Source of the DNA: Fibrobacterota bacterium
GTDB lineage: Bacteria > Fibrobacterota > Fibrobacteria > UBA11236
Direction: 5' to 3'
DNA length: 64,000 bases
NCBI GenBank assembly: GCA_947482115.1
Contig: CANKII010000005.1
Coordinates: 87,461 to 151,460 of the forward strand
The translations under genes were made by a program, and so were the position numbers. A model generated the notes under the pieces. That model saw only the letters and a program-made list of their open reading frames with translations, was not told the DNA's origin and searched no databases. The stretch's first letter is position 1, and each line of letters starts with the position of its first letter. Positions 1 to 7,443 of the stretch are shown here, piece after piece.

Positions 1-751
1 AACCCAGTGCCTGCAATTGGTGTGAAACTTTGTCCATAAGACCCGGCTCTTCAAAACGAACAACTTCCTGTAAGGGAACCTCGATGCGCGCTTCACCATC
101 ATCGCTGCGCAACCGGAACTCACGGAAGCCAAGCGAGAACAACAAATCCTCTCCCCTCTCGATTCGCACCAGCTTTTCCACAGTCACTTCCTGACGGTAT
201 GGAATGCGGCTGCTCAAACACGGACTGGCCGGTTTATCGTGGCACGGTAAATTCCACAACTTCGCCAATTCACGAATCTCGGTTTTATGCAAACCCGCTT
301 CAGCCAAAGGCGCGGCGGTTGCGAATTCCCTTGCAGCGCGATGACCAGGTCGGAAGTCCGACAAGTCATCGACATTAGCTCCATACAGGATATGGGAGAA
401 ACCTTTTTCCTCTGCGATGCGCTGGAGATGAACGAATAAATCCGTTTTGCAGTGATAGCAGCGATCCGGTCCGTTCTCGCGGTACGCCGGATTTTCAATC
501 TCGGTGGCTTCATAAGACAACAGCGGAAACCCGGCCATAGCCGCCAAGGCCTCAGCTTCAATGCGTTCCCGTTGCGGCAATGACGGCCCCACGGCCAAAC
601 AGGCCAGCATGCGTTCCGGACCCACGGCGCGCAAGGCGGCGGCACACAACACGGCGCTGTCCACACCACCGGAATATCCGATGACCATGGCGGGAAAGCC
701 CTGCAGGATTTCCCGGAGAACTTCCGCCTTGGCATGGAGTGAGCCGGTCAT
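1..751 (-). CDS. larE: LarE, ATP-dependent sacrificial sulfur transferase (C-terminus beyond window)
   Basis: I translated this open frame by hand; it runs off the left edge, so about 250 residues are visible and the stop is not. LarE is a PP-loop enzyme that adenylates and then thiolates the pyridinium dicarboxylate precursor of the nickel-pincer cofactor of lactate racemase and related enzymes, giving up a cysteine sulfur. Seen: PP-loop SGGVDSAVL near residues 27-35, CYHCKTDLF near 98-106, GANVDDLSDFRPGHRAA near 124-140, and PCLSSRIPY near 177-185, whose Cys178 matches the sacrificial Cys of the family. The start ATG has no Shine-Dalgarno site, but a TACCTT hexamer lies 6 nt upstream, so the mRNA may be leaderless. 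It is divergent from gmk across 24 bp. larA, larB and larC are not in the window. Confidence 0.9.
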   Translation of the reverse strand, partial: MTGSLHAKAEVLREILQGFPAMVIGYSGGVDSAVLCAAALRAVGPERMLACLAVGPSLPQRERIEAEALAAMAGFPLLSYEATEIENPAYRENGPDRCYHCKTDLFVHLQRIAEEKGFSHILYGANVDDLSDFRPGHRAAREFATAAPLAEAGLHKTEIRELAKLWNLPCHDKPASPCLSSRIPYRQEVTVEKLVRIERGEDLLFSLGFREFRLRSDDGEARIEVPLQEVVRFEEPGLMDKVSHQLQALG

Positions 752-757
752 GGACTT

Positions 758-767
758 AAGGTATAAT
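758..767. promoter_or_regulatory. Overlapping divergent -10 hexamers for larE and gmk
   Basis: The 24-bp gap between the larE and gmk start codons contains TATAAT (762-767, plus strand) 8 nt before the gmk ATG and TACCTT (758-763, minus strand) 6 nt before the larE ATG. The two hexamers overlap by two bases. Neither gene has a Shine-Dalgarno site in the gap. If both hexamers are real, transcription would begin at or next to each ATG and the two promoters would exclude each other. No good -35 element was found on either side. Confidence 0.45.
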
Positions 768-775
768 TAGCCGCG

Positions 776-1372
776 ATGCATATTGGAAAACCTCTCATTC
801 TTCGGGGAAAGCCCTTCGTCATTTCCGCCCCATCTGGAGCCGGAAAAAGCTCCCTGATCAGCGGCCTGATGGATCGCTTCCCGGATCGACTCGCTTACTC
901 CATTTCCGCCACGACCCGCAAGCCACGGGGCAATGAAACGGACGGGCTTCATTATTTCTTCAAATCTTTGGAAGAATTCCGCGCCATGATCTCCGCCAAT
1001 GAACTGGCGGAATACAACCAGGTTCACGGGAACTTTTACGGCACGCCCCGCGGTCCGCTCGACGCCCTGTTGGGAAATGGATTTGGTGTCATTCTGGATC
1101 TCGATGTTTTTGGAAAGGTCAATTTCGACAAGGTTTATCCGAACGCCATCGGCATTCTCATCGTGCCGCCCAGCGCCGGAGAACTGGAACGCCGTCTGCG
1201 CCATCGCGCGACGGATGATGAAGCGACGATCGAGTTGCGCCTTCGTAATGCAAGAGACGAACTGGCTTTTGCGGAGGAACACGGGAAGTATGAATACACC
1301 GTGGTCAATGACGATTTTGAAACGGCGCTGGAAGAATTGATTGCGATAGTGGAAAACGAAATGCAGGATTAA
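776..1372 (+). CDS. gmk: Guanylate kinase
   Basis: A 198-residue cytosolic enzyme that phosphorylates GMP to GDP with ATP in purine nucleotide synthesis. The P-loop SAPSGAGKSS is near residues 18-27, and the GMP-binding segment with SATTRKPRGNE follows near residues 43-53. The length and the acidic C-terminal helix fit bacterial Gmk. There is no Shine-Dalgarno site; TATAAT lies 8 nt upstream, which suggests a leaderless message. The stop codon overlaps by 4 bp the stop of the convergent zinc-ribbon gene. Gmk often sits beside rpoZ, but no omega gene is visible here. Confidence 0.96.
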   Translation: MHIGKPLILRGKPFVISAPSGAGKSSLISGLMDRFPDRLAYSISATTRKPRGNETDGLHYFFKSLEEFRAMISANELAEYNQVHGNFYGTPRGPLDALLGNGFGVILDLDVFGKVNFDKVYPNAIGILIVPPSAGELERRLRHRATDDEATIELRLRNARDELAFAEEHGKYEYTVVNDDFETALEELIAIVENEMQD

Positions 1373-1677
1373 TTCATCAACCCGCGAAGGATTCCCACCA
1401 CAACCAGCGCCAACAAAACAATCCCTGTGATCCACCAAATGGGTTTCACGCCGTGCGGAACAACTTCCGGACCGAATTCTTTTTTAAACGCTTCGTCGTA
1501 ATCAAAATCATCTTCCGGCGAATCGGAACCGCCGTTATACCCGTATTCCTTCCAGCCTGTGCTGTGATCCGATCCGCATTCCGGACAGGCCAGCGCACGC
1601 GGCGGAACATTGGCTCCACAGTTGGGACATACTGGAGGGGTTGTCTGATTCGATTCCATGAGATGAAGATAATCCAC
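1369..1677 (-). CDS. Small zinc-ribbon protein with C-terminal membrane anchor
   Basis: A 102-residue protein starting at GTG, or 96 residues from the ATG at 1659. It has two CxxC knuckles (CPNCGANVPPRALACPECG) typical of a zinc ribbon, an acidic middle rich in Asp, Glu and Gly, and one hydrophobic helix (WWITGIVLLALVVVGIL) at the C-terminus. This is a common tail-anchored zinc-ribbon architecture of unknown function. No clear ribosome site decides between the two starts. The gene is convergent with gmk and overlaps it by 4 bp. The terminator at 1684-1716 separates it from the gene upstream on the same strand. Confidence 0.75.
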   Translation of the reverse strand: MDYLHLMESNQTTPPVCPNCGANVPPRALACPECGSDHSTGWKEYGYNGGSDSPEDDFDYDEAFKKEFGPEVVPHGVKPIWWITGIVLLALVVVGILRGLMN

Positions 1678-1683
1678 GCCAAC

Positions 1684-1716
1684 AAAAAAGGCCGGTGGAA
1701 AATTCCACCGGCCTTT
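1684..1716 (-). terminator. Rho-independent terminator of the five-repeat secreted protein gene
   Basis: Perfect 14-bp arms (AAAGGCCGGTGGAA at 1687-1700 and its complement at 1703-1716) flank a two-base centre. Read on the minus strand, the GC-rich stem runs into a stretch of six T. It lies just downstream of the stop codon at 1738. Confidence 0.85.
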
Positions 1717-1737
1717 CGAAATTTTCAGATTGGACGG

Positions 1738-3375
1738 TTATTTCAGTTTGAACAAATAACCCTTTGAGAAGGCCGCGGGCACGACGACATTGGACTCGCC
1801 TACCCGGACGGAAATCCGGCTCTGCAAGGCACCGTTCGGGCCGAAAACCTGCACCGTGCGGGCCACATTAGACGCGCCCAGATTCATGATTAACTGGCCG
1901 CCCATGCGTGTGAAGTGAATTCCATTGGACTTGGCAAAGCCCGCCTGTATCGCCGCGGGAGTAAAATGGAAGTCGGAAGCGGTCACCCCGCCGGAGACAA
2001 CCACAATTGCAGCGTTGGTCGCCGTTCCCACGTTCGTTATCGCTGTGACCCAGTAATTCAAAGTATCCGCCACCAGATTGCTGAAAGTATATCTGCCAGT
2101 GACGGAATCGCTCTGGACGCTGTCCATGATGGCCGCCGTGTCGGAACCATGACGCAAATACACCCACGCGCCGCGAATGGCATAGGGAAGATCCGGAAGG
2201 GGTTCGTTGATCAAAAGTCCGGTGATGGTCCCACGGGCAACCAATGCAAAATTGGAAACAACCGCTCCGCCATTGGGAACCGCGACATTGGTGTTGGTCG
2301 CGGTGATAAAGCCCGTTGCGCTGGCGGTAATCCAGTAATTCGGGGCAAGAGGCGCCACATTGCTGAAGCTGTAAAATCCGGCTCCATTGGTGTGAACGCT
2401 GTCCAGAATGGCCGAGGTCGCAGAAGTACGGCGGAGAACCACGAGAGCATTGGCAATCGGCGCGCCACCCGGAGTTCCTGTTACGGTACCGCTAATGGTG
2501 GCGGCAACGATGGGAACCAGATAAATGTTGGTGGTGGTGATTCCGCCGCTGGTGACGACGACATTGGCCGTGGTGCCGGTGATATAACCGGTGCCGCTGG
2601 CAATGACCCAGTAATTCGGAAGGCCGGAAGCCACGTTGTTAAATACATAAACTCCGGAACCGTTGGTGAGAACACTGTCGAGAATGGTCGCCGTGGCCGA
2701 ACCACGACGCAAGACCACCAACACATTGGCCAGAGGCGTGACGCTGTCGGCCGCACTTCTCACCGTACCGGTAATGTTGGCGGGAAGAGTCATGTACAGG
2801 TTAAAGGATACCGATGAACCGCTGGAAAGCGCGATGTTGGCAAGCGTCGCATTGCTAAAGCCCACCGCCGTGGCAATGACCCAATAGTTCGGAGTTCCGG
2901 AAGCGACATTGTTAAAAGCAAATGTCCCGCCACCACCCGTCAAGACGCTGTCGATCAAAGTTCCGGTTGCAGAACTGCGGCGCAAATAAACCCAGGAACC
3001 TGCAATCACCGTGCTGTCTGAAGCGCGTCTCACCGTGCCGGTGATGGTTCCCGGAACACCGAGATCGAGATTCACCGTGGCATTTTGGTTGGCGTTATTG
3101 ATGTTGCTATTGGCGGTGGTGGTGCTCAACCCGGTATAGCTGCCTTCGATCGTCTTGGTACCGGTGGCGACGTTCAACAGGGTGTAATGCCCCACAGAAT
3201 CGGTCACGGTGGAGTCGGTGCGCACATTCGCTGCGATCAAAACGACCTTGGCTCCCACCAGAGCAGTCGCTCCGCTTCCCGTGGTGATGGTACCGGAAAT
3301 GGTGGCGGCCCAAAGCGAAGCCGGCAATATCATTGCCGCCGTTAAAAGCGAAAGAATTCTGTTGGATTTTTTCAT
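1738..3375 (-). CDS. Secreted protein with five carboxypeptidase-regulatory-like repeats and a C-terminal sorting-like domain
   Basis: A 545-residue exported protein of unknown function. The ATG at 3375 is chosen because GAGAGGGG lies 7 nt upstream and a signal peptide follows at once (MKKSNRILSLL...SLWA, predicted cleavage before ATISG). Five tandem repeats of about 85-95 residues each start with a G/ATI(S/T)G-type strand and contain a DSV..G.Y.F.N motif followed by NYW; this resembles the CarboxypepD_reg / Cna-B-like beta-sandwich. The last 65 residues differ and form a compact beta domain ending GYLFKLK, similar in layout to the tails of the other secreted proteins here. The role is probably surface adhesion or structure. 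Confidence 0.75.
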   Translation of the reverse strand: MKKSNRILSLLTAAMILPASLWAATISGTITTGSGATALVGAKVVLIAANVRTDSTVTDSVGHYTLLNVATGTKTIEGSYTGLSTTTANSNINNANQNATVNLDLGVPGTITGTVRRASDSTVIAGSWVYLRRSSATGTLIDSVLTGGGGTFAFNNVASGTPNYWVIATAVGFSNATLANIALSSGSSVSFNLYMTLPANITGTVRSAADSVTPLANVLVVLRRGSATATILDSVLTNGSGVYVFNNVASGLPNYWVIASGTGYITGTTANVVVTSGGITTTNIYLVPIVAATISGTVTGTPGGAPIANALVVLRRTSATSAILDSVHTNGAGFYSFSNVAPLAPNYWITASATGFITATNTNVAVPNGGAVVSNFALVARGTITGLLINEPLPDLPYAIRGAWVYLRHGSDTAAIMDSVQSDSVTGRYTFSNLVADTLNYWVTAITNVGTATNAAIVVVSGGVTASDFHFTPAAIQAGFAKSNGIHFTRMGGQLIMNLGASNVARTVQVFGPNGALQSRISVRVGESNVVVPAAFSKGYLFKLK

Positions 3376-3498
3376 GATTTCCCCTCTCAAAGTGGATTTA
3401 AAGACCTCTCACATTGCAAACTAATCTTCGTGCCAAAGCTTGGCTAAAGAATGATGTGATTTCGAACACCGGAAAATGATAACGCAACAAATAATGAC

Positions 3499-3523
3499 AT
3501 TTTGTCGCTGACAGCAACAAAAT
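3499..3523. repeat. 25-bp dyad upstream of the five-repeat secreted protein gene
   Basis: ATTTTGTCGCTG (3499-3510) and CAGCAACAAAAT (3512-3523) form an inverted repeat with a one-base centre and one mismatch. It lies about 125 bp upstream of the start at 3375. It could be an operator or a small palindromic repeat; no T-run follows on either strand. Confidence 0.4.
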
Positions 3524-3534
3524 GGTCTTACCAC

Positions 3535-3575
3535 TTACCAGTAAGGGCGCGATTGAATCGCGCCCTTACTGGTAA
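3535..3575. repeat. 41-bp perfect palindrome (GGGCGCGATTGAATCGCGCCC type)
   Basis: Twenty-base arms starting TTACCAGTAAGGGCGC pair perfectly around a single G. It lies just downstream of the enolase stop and could act as a transcript-end hairpin, but it lacks a T-run. A degenerate relative with the same ATTGAATC core is at 56767-56803, so this is a dispersed repeat rather than a unique terminator. Confidence 0.8.
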
Positions 3576-3607
3576 TCACATATCTTCTGGCTTGAAAAAG
3601 GATTGAA

Positions 3608-4894
3608 CTAAAACGCGGATTTCTTCCACTTCGCCTTGGAGCCTAGCTGCTCTTCGATGCGAATGAGCTGGTTGTACTTGCACACACGATCCGTGCGTGA
3701 AAGCGAACCGGTTTTGATTTGACCCGCGCTGGTGGCCACTGCCAAATCGGCGATGAAGGAATCTTCAGTTTCACCAGAGCGATGCGACACGACCACGCCG
3801 TATTTCGCCTTCTTCGCAATCGCGATGGCCTCCAGCGTCTCGGTCAACGTGCCGATTTGATTCACCTTGATAAGAATGGCGTTGCCGATCTTCTTGTTCA
3901 CGGCCTGTTTGAGAATCGTCGGGTTGGTCACGAACAAATCATCACCCACGAGCTGGACTTTTTTGCCGAGCACATTGGTGAGTTCCGCCCAACCTTCCCA
4001 GTCATTCTGATCCAGACCATCTTCGATCGAGTAAATCGGATACTTGGCGCAAAGCTCGGCATACATGCGAACCATTTGCGAAGAGCTTAAAGCCTTGCCC
4101 GTGCTCTTGTGAAACACGTATTTGCCGATGCTCTTTTCATAGAACTCGGAAGAGGCCACGTCCAATGCGATCTTCACTTCGCTTCCGGGTTTGTATCCGG
4201 CGGACTCGATGGCTTTCATCAAGGAATCCAGCGCATCGTTGGTGCTCTTGAGATTGGGGGCAAAACCGCCTTCGTCCCCCACGGCGGTGGAAAGACCGCG
4301 CTTCTTCAGAATGGACTTGAGGGCGTGGAAAATTTCCACCGACATGCGCAGGCCTTCGGAGAAATTCCGCGCGCCCACGGGCGCAATCATGAATTCCTGA
4401 AAATCGACCGGAGCGTCGCTATGCGCGCCACCGTTGATGACGTTGCACATGGGAACGGGCAGCAAATAATTCTTGTTGCCGCTGATTTCCGCGAGATAGG
4501 CATAGAGTGGAATTCCGCGCTCAATGGCAGCGGCGCGGGCAATGGCCATGGAACAACCGAGAATGGCATTGGCGCCGAGCTTGCCCTTGTTGGGACTTCC
4601 ATCGGCGTCGATCATGAGTGCATCAAGTTCGGTTTGGCAGAAGGGATCCTTGCCACGCAAAGCTTGGGCCAAGGTGGTCTTGACGTTCTTGACCGCCTTC
4701 ATGACACCCTTGCCCAGATAACGGCCTTTTTCTCCATCGCGCAGTTCGACAGCTTCGCGTTCACCCGTGGAAGCGCCGGATGGTACGGCAGCGCGACCAA
4801 CGGCTCCACCGTTGAGGGTCACGTCCACTTCGATGGTGGGATTTCCGCGAGAATCAAGGATTTGACGGGCATTAACCGATGCAATCGAACTCAT
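3608..4894 (-). CDS. eno: Enolase
   Basis: A 428-residue enolase that interconverts 2-phosphoglycerate and phosphoenolpyruvate in glycolysis and gluconeogenesis. Diagnostic segments are [17 protein letters not shown] at the N-terminus, [39 protein letters not shown], the magnesium-loop GDDLFVTNP and the signature [15 protein letters not shown]. The length is normal. GGAGTG lies upstream of the ATG with fair spacing. A composite palindromic repeat occupies the divergent intergenic region on its 5' side. Confidence 0.97.
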   Translation of the reverse strand: MSSIASVNARQILDSRGNPTIEVDVTLNGGAVGRAAVPSGASTGEREAVELRDGEKGRYLGKGVMKAVKNVKTTLAQALRGKDPFCQTELDALMIDADGSPNKGKLGANAILGCSMAIARAAAIERGIPLYAYLAEISGNKNYLLPVPMCNVINGGAHSDAPVDFQEFMIAPVGARNFSEGLRMSVEIFHALKSILKKRGLSTAVGDEGGFAPNLKSTNDALDSLMKAIESAGYKPGSEVKIALDVASSEFYEKSIGKYVFHKSTGKALSSSQMVRMYAELCAKYPIYSIEDGLDQNDWEGWAELTNVLGKKVQLVGDDLFVTNPTILKQAVNKKIGNAILIKVNQIGTLTETLEAIAIAKKAKYGVVVSHRSGETEDSFIADLAVATSAGQIKTGSLSRTDRVCKYNQLIRIEEQLGSKAKWKKSAF

Positions 4895-4955
4895 GTTTTC
4901 ACTCCAAGTTGAATTTCTACAGCTTCTTAAAGATAGAATCGGGATTGGGTTCTAT

Positions 4956-5087
4956 CACCCTATCCCCCAACCCCTTCCCCTCTTGAGGGGAAGGGGAGAA
5001 GAATGAAGAAAAACTTCAAAGCAAAACTTCTTTTTCAAACTTATCAGACCTTCCCTCCCCTCAAGAGGGGAGGGTTAGGGCGGGGTG
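4956..5087. repeat. Composite inverted pair of palindromic repeats, copy A (REPIN-like)
   Basis: The left unit (4956-4996) reads CACCCTATCCCCC followed by the hairpin CCCCTTCCCCTC-TT-GAGGGGAAGGGG. After a 56-nt spacer, the right unit (5053-5087) is CCCTCCCCTC-AA-GAGGGGAGGG followed by the complement of CACCCCGCCCTAA. So two related hairpin units face each other. The same pair in opposite order is at 20123-20245. The left hairpin also supplies a GGGGAGAAG that could mimic a ribosome site before the ATG at 5003. Confidence 0.85.
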
Positions 5088-5104
5088 ATGCTACTTTCCC
5101 CCCA

Positions 5105-5794
5105 ATGCTTCGTGTTTTCGGGTGGTTTTTTCGTTGGGTCAGCCTCGCGGCCCTGCTTTGCCTCACCATTGCCATCCTTCGGGTCACATCGGAACATTTG
5201 ATGGCTGGAGGATGGAAAGCGCTTTTCGGAGCTTCCGCGCTTTGGATTGCAGCGGCCGGATTTGGAGTTCGCGTTCTTTTATCCCGGGTGTTTGGGGAAA
5301 ATCCGTTCGAGTTTCTGGACACTCTCGAACATGAGTTGACGCATGCCATCACCGGCTATTTGACCTTCGCTCCACCCATGTCGCTTACGGCAACCTTGCG
5401 GGAAGGCGGAGAAGTGGAATTGCCCAGACGGAATCCCATCGCCGTCCTCTCCCCTTATTTTCTTCCGCTGTATGCGACCTTCGTTGCATTATTGACCTTG
5501 GTCATGAAATCCAATTTTCTGCCTTATGGCCGGTACGCCGTAGCCTTTCTTCTCGGGGGATTCGTCTACCGCTTCTGCAAGGAGTTTCATCTCGGACAAA
5601 CGGACTTCACCCAATACGGATTTGTGTTCTCGTTATGCTTCGTCGCGGTGTTGTTGCCGCTCTCCTTCGCAGGAATTCTCGAAACATCCCGATTAGTCCA
5701 TCTTCCGTGGCACAACGGGATCTGGCATTTGTTTGTGGAACAGGGAAAGTGGTTTGAACATCTGGTGATAGGGCGTTTTACACATTCCGGTTAA
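5105..5794 (+). CDS. Putative M50-like integral membrane metalloprotease
   Basis: A multi-pass membrane protein of about 229 residues from the ATG at 5105. The frame extends to an ATG at 5003, but that extension is encoded by palindromic repeat sequence, whereas TACTTT lies 7 nt before 5105, so I prefer the later start. A zinc-protease motif HELTHA (HExxH) follows EFLDTLE near residue 80, then NPIAVLSPYFLP in the next membrane segment and FHLGQTDFTQYG later; this order of HExxH, a sPY.lP helix and a Q.Df...G segment resembles M50B-like peptidases. About five hydrophobic segments are visible. The substrate is unknown; the family assignment is from motif memory. Confidence 0.6.
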   Translation: MLRVFGWFFRWVSLAALLCLTIAILRVTSEHLMAGGWKALFGASALWIAAAGFGVRVLLSRVFGENPFEFLDTLEHELTHAITGYLTFAPPMSLTATLREGGEVELPRRNPIAVLSPYFLPLYATFVALLTLVMKSNFLPYGRYAVAFLLGGFVYRFCKEFHLGQTDFTQYGFVFSLCFVAVLLPLSFAGILETSRLVHLPWHNGIWHLFVEQGKWFEHLVIGRFTHSG

Positions 5795-5961
5795 GTCTTT
5801 AACTACGTATTGTTGTAGAAACGATCATTACGGCTTGGTATCCGTCATCACACTCCCGAGAAATCGATTGATAAAGGGAGTAGCATGACGTAAGTTCCTC
5901 ACAGTCGCGCATGAAAAATCATAGCGAATGGATGACGAACTTCACTCAATGGAGACTTCAA

Positions 5962-6525
5962 ATGAAAAATCTTTTCGCCACTGCGCTCGTCATGACGTTT
6001 TTTTTAGCAAGTGGAGCTCTCGCTCAAAACACCGATTCTGGAGGAAGTGGTGTGAATCACTACTGTTGCACCAGCGGCACATGCCCCTGCAAAGAGAATA
6101 TAGCTGCACCACCTTCAGGTGGTAATACTGAAGCAAGCAGCAACACGACTAATGGTACAGCCCCAATGGGAATTGGATCACCTAAATGCTGCATAGGGGG
6201 TATACGCACTTGCTGCGGTGTCAGGAGCGCAGCAATTATTGATTCAGAAAATTCTGGAGAAACGGGACGGAGTAAACCCTGCTGTTTATATGGTAAAGGC
6301 ACATGCTGCAGTACAGGGCCTACCGATCCCAACCCTAGAACAGTCTCTGGATCGGGAAACTCTCCGAAACCAGCATACGGAAATGTGTTCAAAGTTCCTT
6401 TTGACTGCGCAACCGAAATCGAGGTCCGTAGGACTGGCGATACTACTAGGGGAAGCGGCGATCCTTTGAAAGGGTTAAACGTCACTAAAAGTAAAGGTGC
6501 CCACGGCAGCGCCCCATGTCCCTAG
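5962..6525 (+). CDS. Secreted Cys-rich protein with CC-xx-G-x-C repeats
   Basis: A 187-residue protein whose ATG at 5962 follows GGAGA with good spacing and begins a clear signal peptide (MKNLFATALVMTFFLASGALA). The mature part carries four cysteine clusters of one pattern: CCTSGTCPC, CCIGGIRTCC, CCLYGKGTCC and a single late Cys pair member, separated by Ser/Gly/Asn-rich linkers. I do not recognise a family. Paired CC..G...C motifs suggest disulfide-bonded knots or metal binding. It is the first of a cluster with a decayed paralogue and another Cys-rich secreted protein downstream. The upstream 167 bases hold no gene that I can see. Confidence 0.65.
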   Translation: MKNLFATALVMTFFLASGALAQNTDSGGSGVNHYCCTSGTCPCKENIAAPPSGGNTEASSNTTNGTAPMGIGSPKCCIGGIRTCCGVRSAAIIDSENSGETGRSKPCCLYGKGTCCSTGPTDPNPRTVSGSGNSPKPAYGNVFKVPFDCATEIEVRRTGDTTRGSGDPLKGLNVTKSKGAHGSAPCP

Positions 6526-6591
6526 CTCTCTTTGAAAGACTCAAAACTACAGTTGTGGTTTCTAGTAAGTCAGTGAAGAAGGGATGTCACA

Positions 6592-6760
6592 ATGAAAAAT
6601 CTTTTCGCCACGGCGCTTGTCATGACGGCTGTTTTGGTGGGTGGGTGTTTGCACAAAACAGTTTGATCAATTTCTCCCGCAGCGATATCAGACACGGTGT
6701 GGCGGCAACACCCCCAGTGATTCGGCTGCGATGACTGCGCCAACCAAAGCGGTCAAATAG
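6592..6760 (+). pseudogene. Decayed paralogue of the secreted Cys-rich family
   Basis: The ATG at 6592 opens a signal peptide almost identical to that of the preceding gene (MKNLFATALVMT; the first 36 nt differ at two silent positions), then stops at 6666 after 24 residues. A shift of frame inside the signal peptide continues as GGVFAQNSLINFSRSDIRHG, which resembles GGVFAVSINTTRSNIKH of the next gene, and a second shift near 6715 gives SDSAAMTAPTKAVK and a stop at 6760. Two frameshifts mark a broken duplicate. The alternative is a 24-residue lipoprotein-like peptide ending GGCLHKTV. Confidence 0.7.
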
Positions 6761-6780
6761 GCTTTTACAAAATGCTTCCG

Positions 6781-6821
6781 ATGGGACTGATGGAAATCCA
6801 TTCCACAGTCCCATTATTTTT
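6781..6821 (+). terminator. Rho-independent terminator
   Basis: ATGGGACTG (6781-6789) pairs with CAGTCCCAT (6806-6814), with an inner ATGGAAATCCAT dyad in the loop, and is followed by TATTTTTT. It ends transcription of the Cys-rich gene and its broken paralogue. Confidence 0.75.
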
Positions 6822-6900
6822 TGCCGGGTTCTGAGGGTTTCCCTCGGCGCGCGCAAAGAACCGGGGTTATATTCAAGACTCCACCCGGGGAGGAATTGCC

Positions 6901-7431
6901 ATGCGTAAGCTTAGTCTGGTTCTGGGGATGACGGCCGCTTTGGCCGGAGGGGTATTTGCCGTCTCCATCAATACGACACGCAGTAATATCAAGCATACCG
7001 CGGCTGCAACAAATCCCGGGGATTCCACGGGGATGAATTCGACAGGTGATGCGGGATCGGATAACGCCGCCACTCCTGCGGCGAATACCAAACGCACCCA
7101 GATGAACATGGGACACATCATGTGGACCGCAAAGAGCCAGCCCGGCAGCGATAGCGCAACCTCACCGAAGAATGATGCCGCTCTTCAAAATGATGCAGCC
7201 GGTTCAGCCATCATCGGCACCTGCCGCACTTGTAGTGGAGCCTGCAGCAGCTGTTCCCCGCCGAAGTGTGCATGTGCAGCAGCCTCTTCCGACATGACAA
7301 CGGCAACGAAATGCCCCGATGGTTGCACTCCTCAAAAAAACGGGGACTGCAACTGCGGCGACCCCAACAATGTCACCATTCCTGAAAAAAGCGCCGTCAA
7401 AGAACAACTGAAAGCGAATCCGCGACATTAA
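6901..7431 (+). CDS. Secreted protein with Cys-rich C-terminal domain
   Basis: A 176-residue exported protein; GGAGG lies 8 nt before the ATG. The signal peptide is MRKLSLVLGMTAALAGGVFA. The next 100 residues are Asn/Thr/Ser/Asp-rich and low in complexity. The C-terminal part has ten cysteines in CxxC and CxC pairs (TCRTCSGACSSC, PPKCACAA, KCPDGC, DCNCGDP), reminiscent of metal- or cluster-binding small domains, but no known family is recognised. Its N-terminus matches the middle of the broken paralogue just upstream, so the cluster arose by duplication. No Shine-Dalgarno-dependent neighbour follows; the next gene starts 12 nt after the stop. Confidence 0.7.
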   Translation: MRKLSLVLGMTAALAGGVFAVSINTTRSNIKHTAAATNPGDSTGMNSTGDAGSDNAATPAANTKRTQMNMGHIMWTAKSQPGSDSATSPKNDAALQNDAAGSAIIGTCRTCSGACSSCSPPKCACAAASSDMTTATKCPDGCTPQKNGDCNCGDPNNVTIPEKSAVKEQLKANPRH

Positions 7432-7443
7432 TACATTGTGTCC

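Noticed and set aside
1915..2817. 300-residue frame on the plus strand
   Set aside because: It is antisense to the five-repeat secreted protein, has repetitive Gly/Arg composition and no start signal; the opposite frame has a signal peptide, domains and a terminator.
3535..3575. Ordinary terminator of enolase
   Set aside because: It lacks a T-run on the minus strand and has a relative elsewhere, so I list it as a dispersed palindrome, though it may still stop transcription.
4109..4912. 267-residue frame on the plus strand
   Set aside because: It is antisense to enolase.
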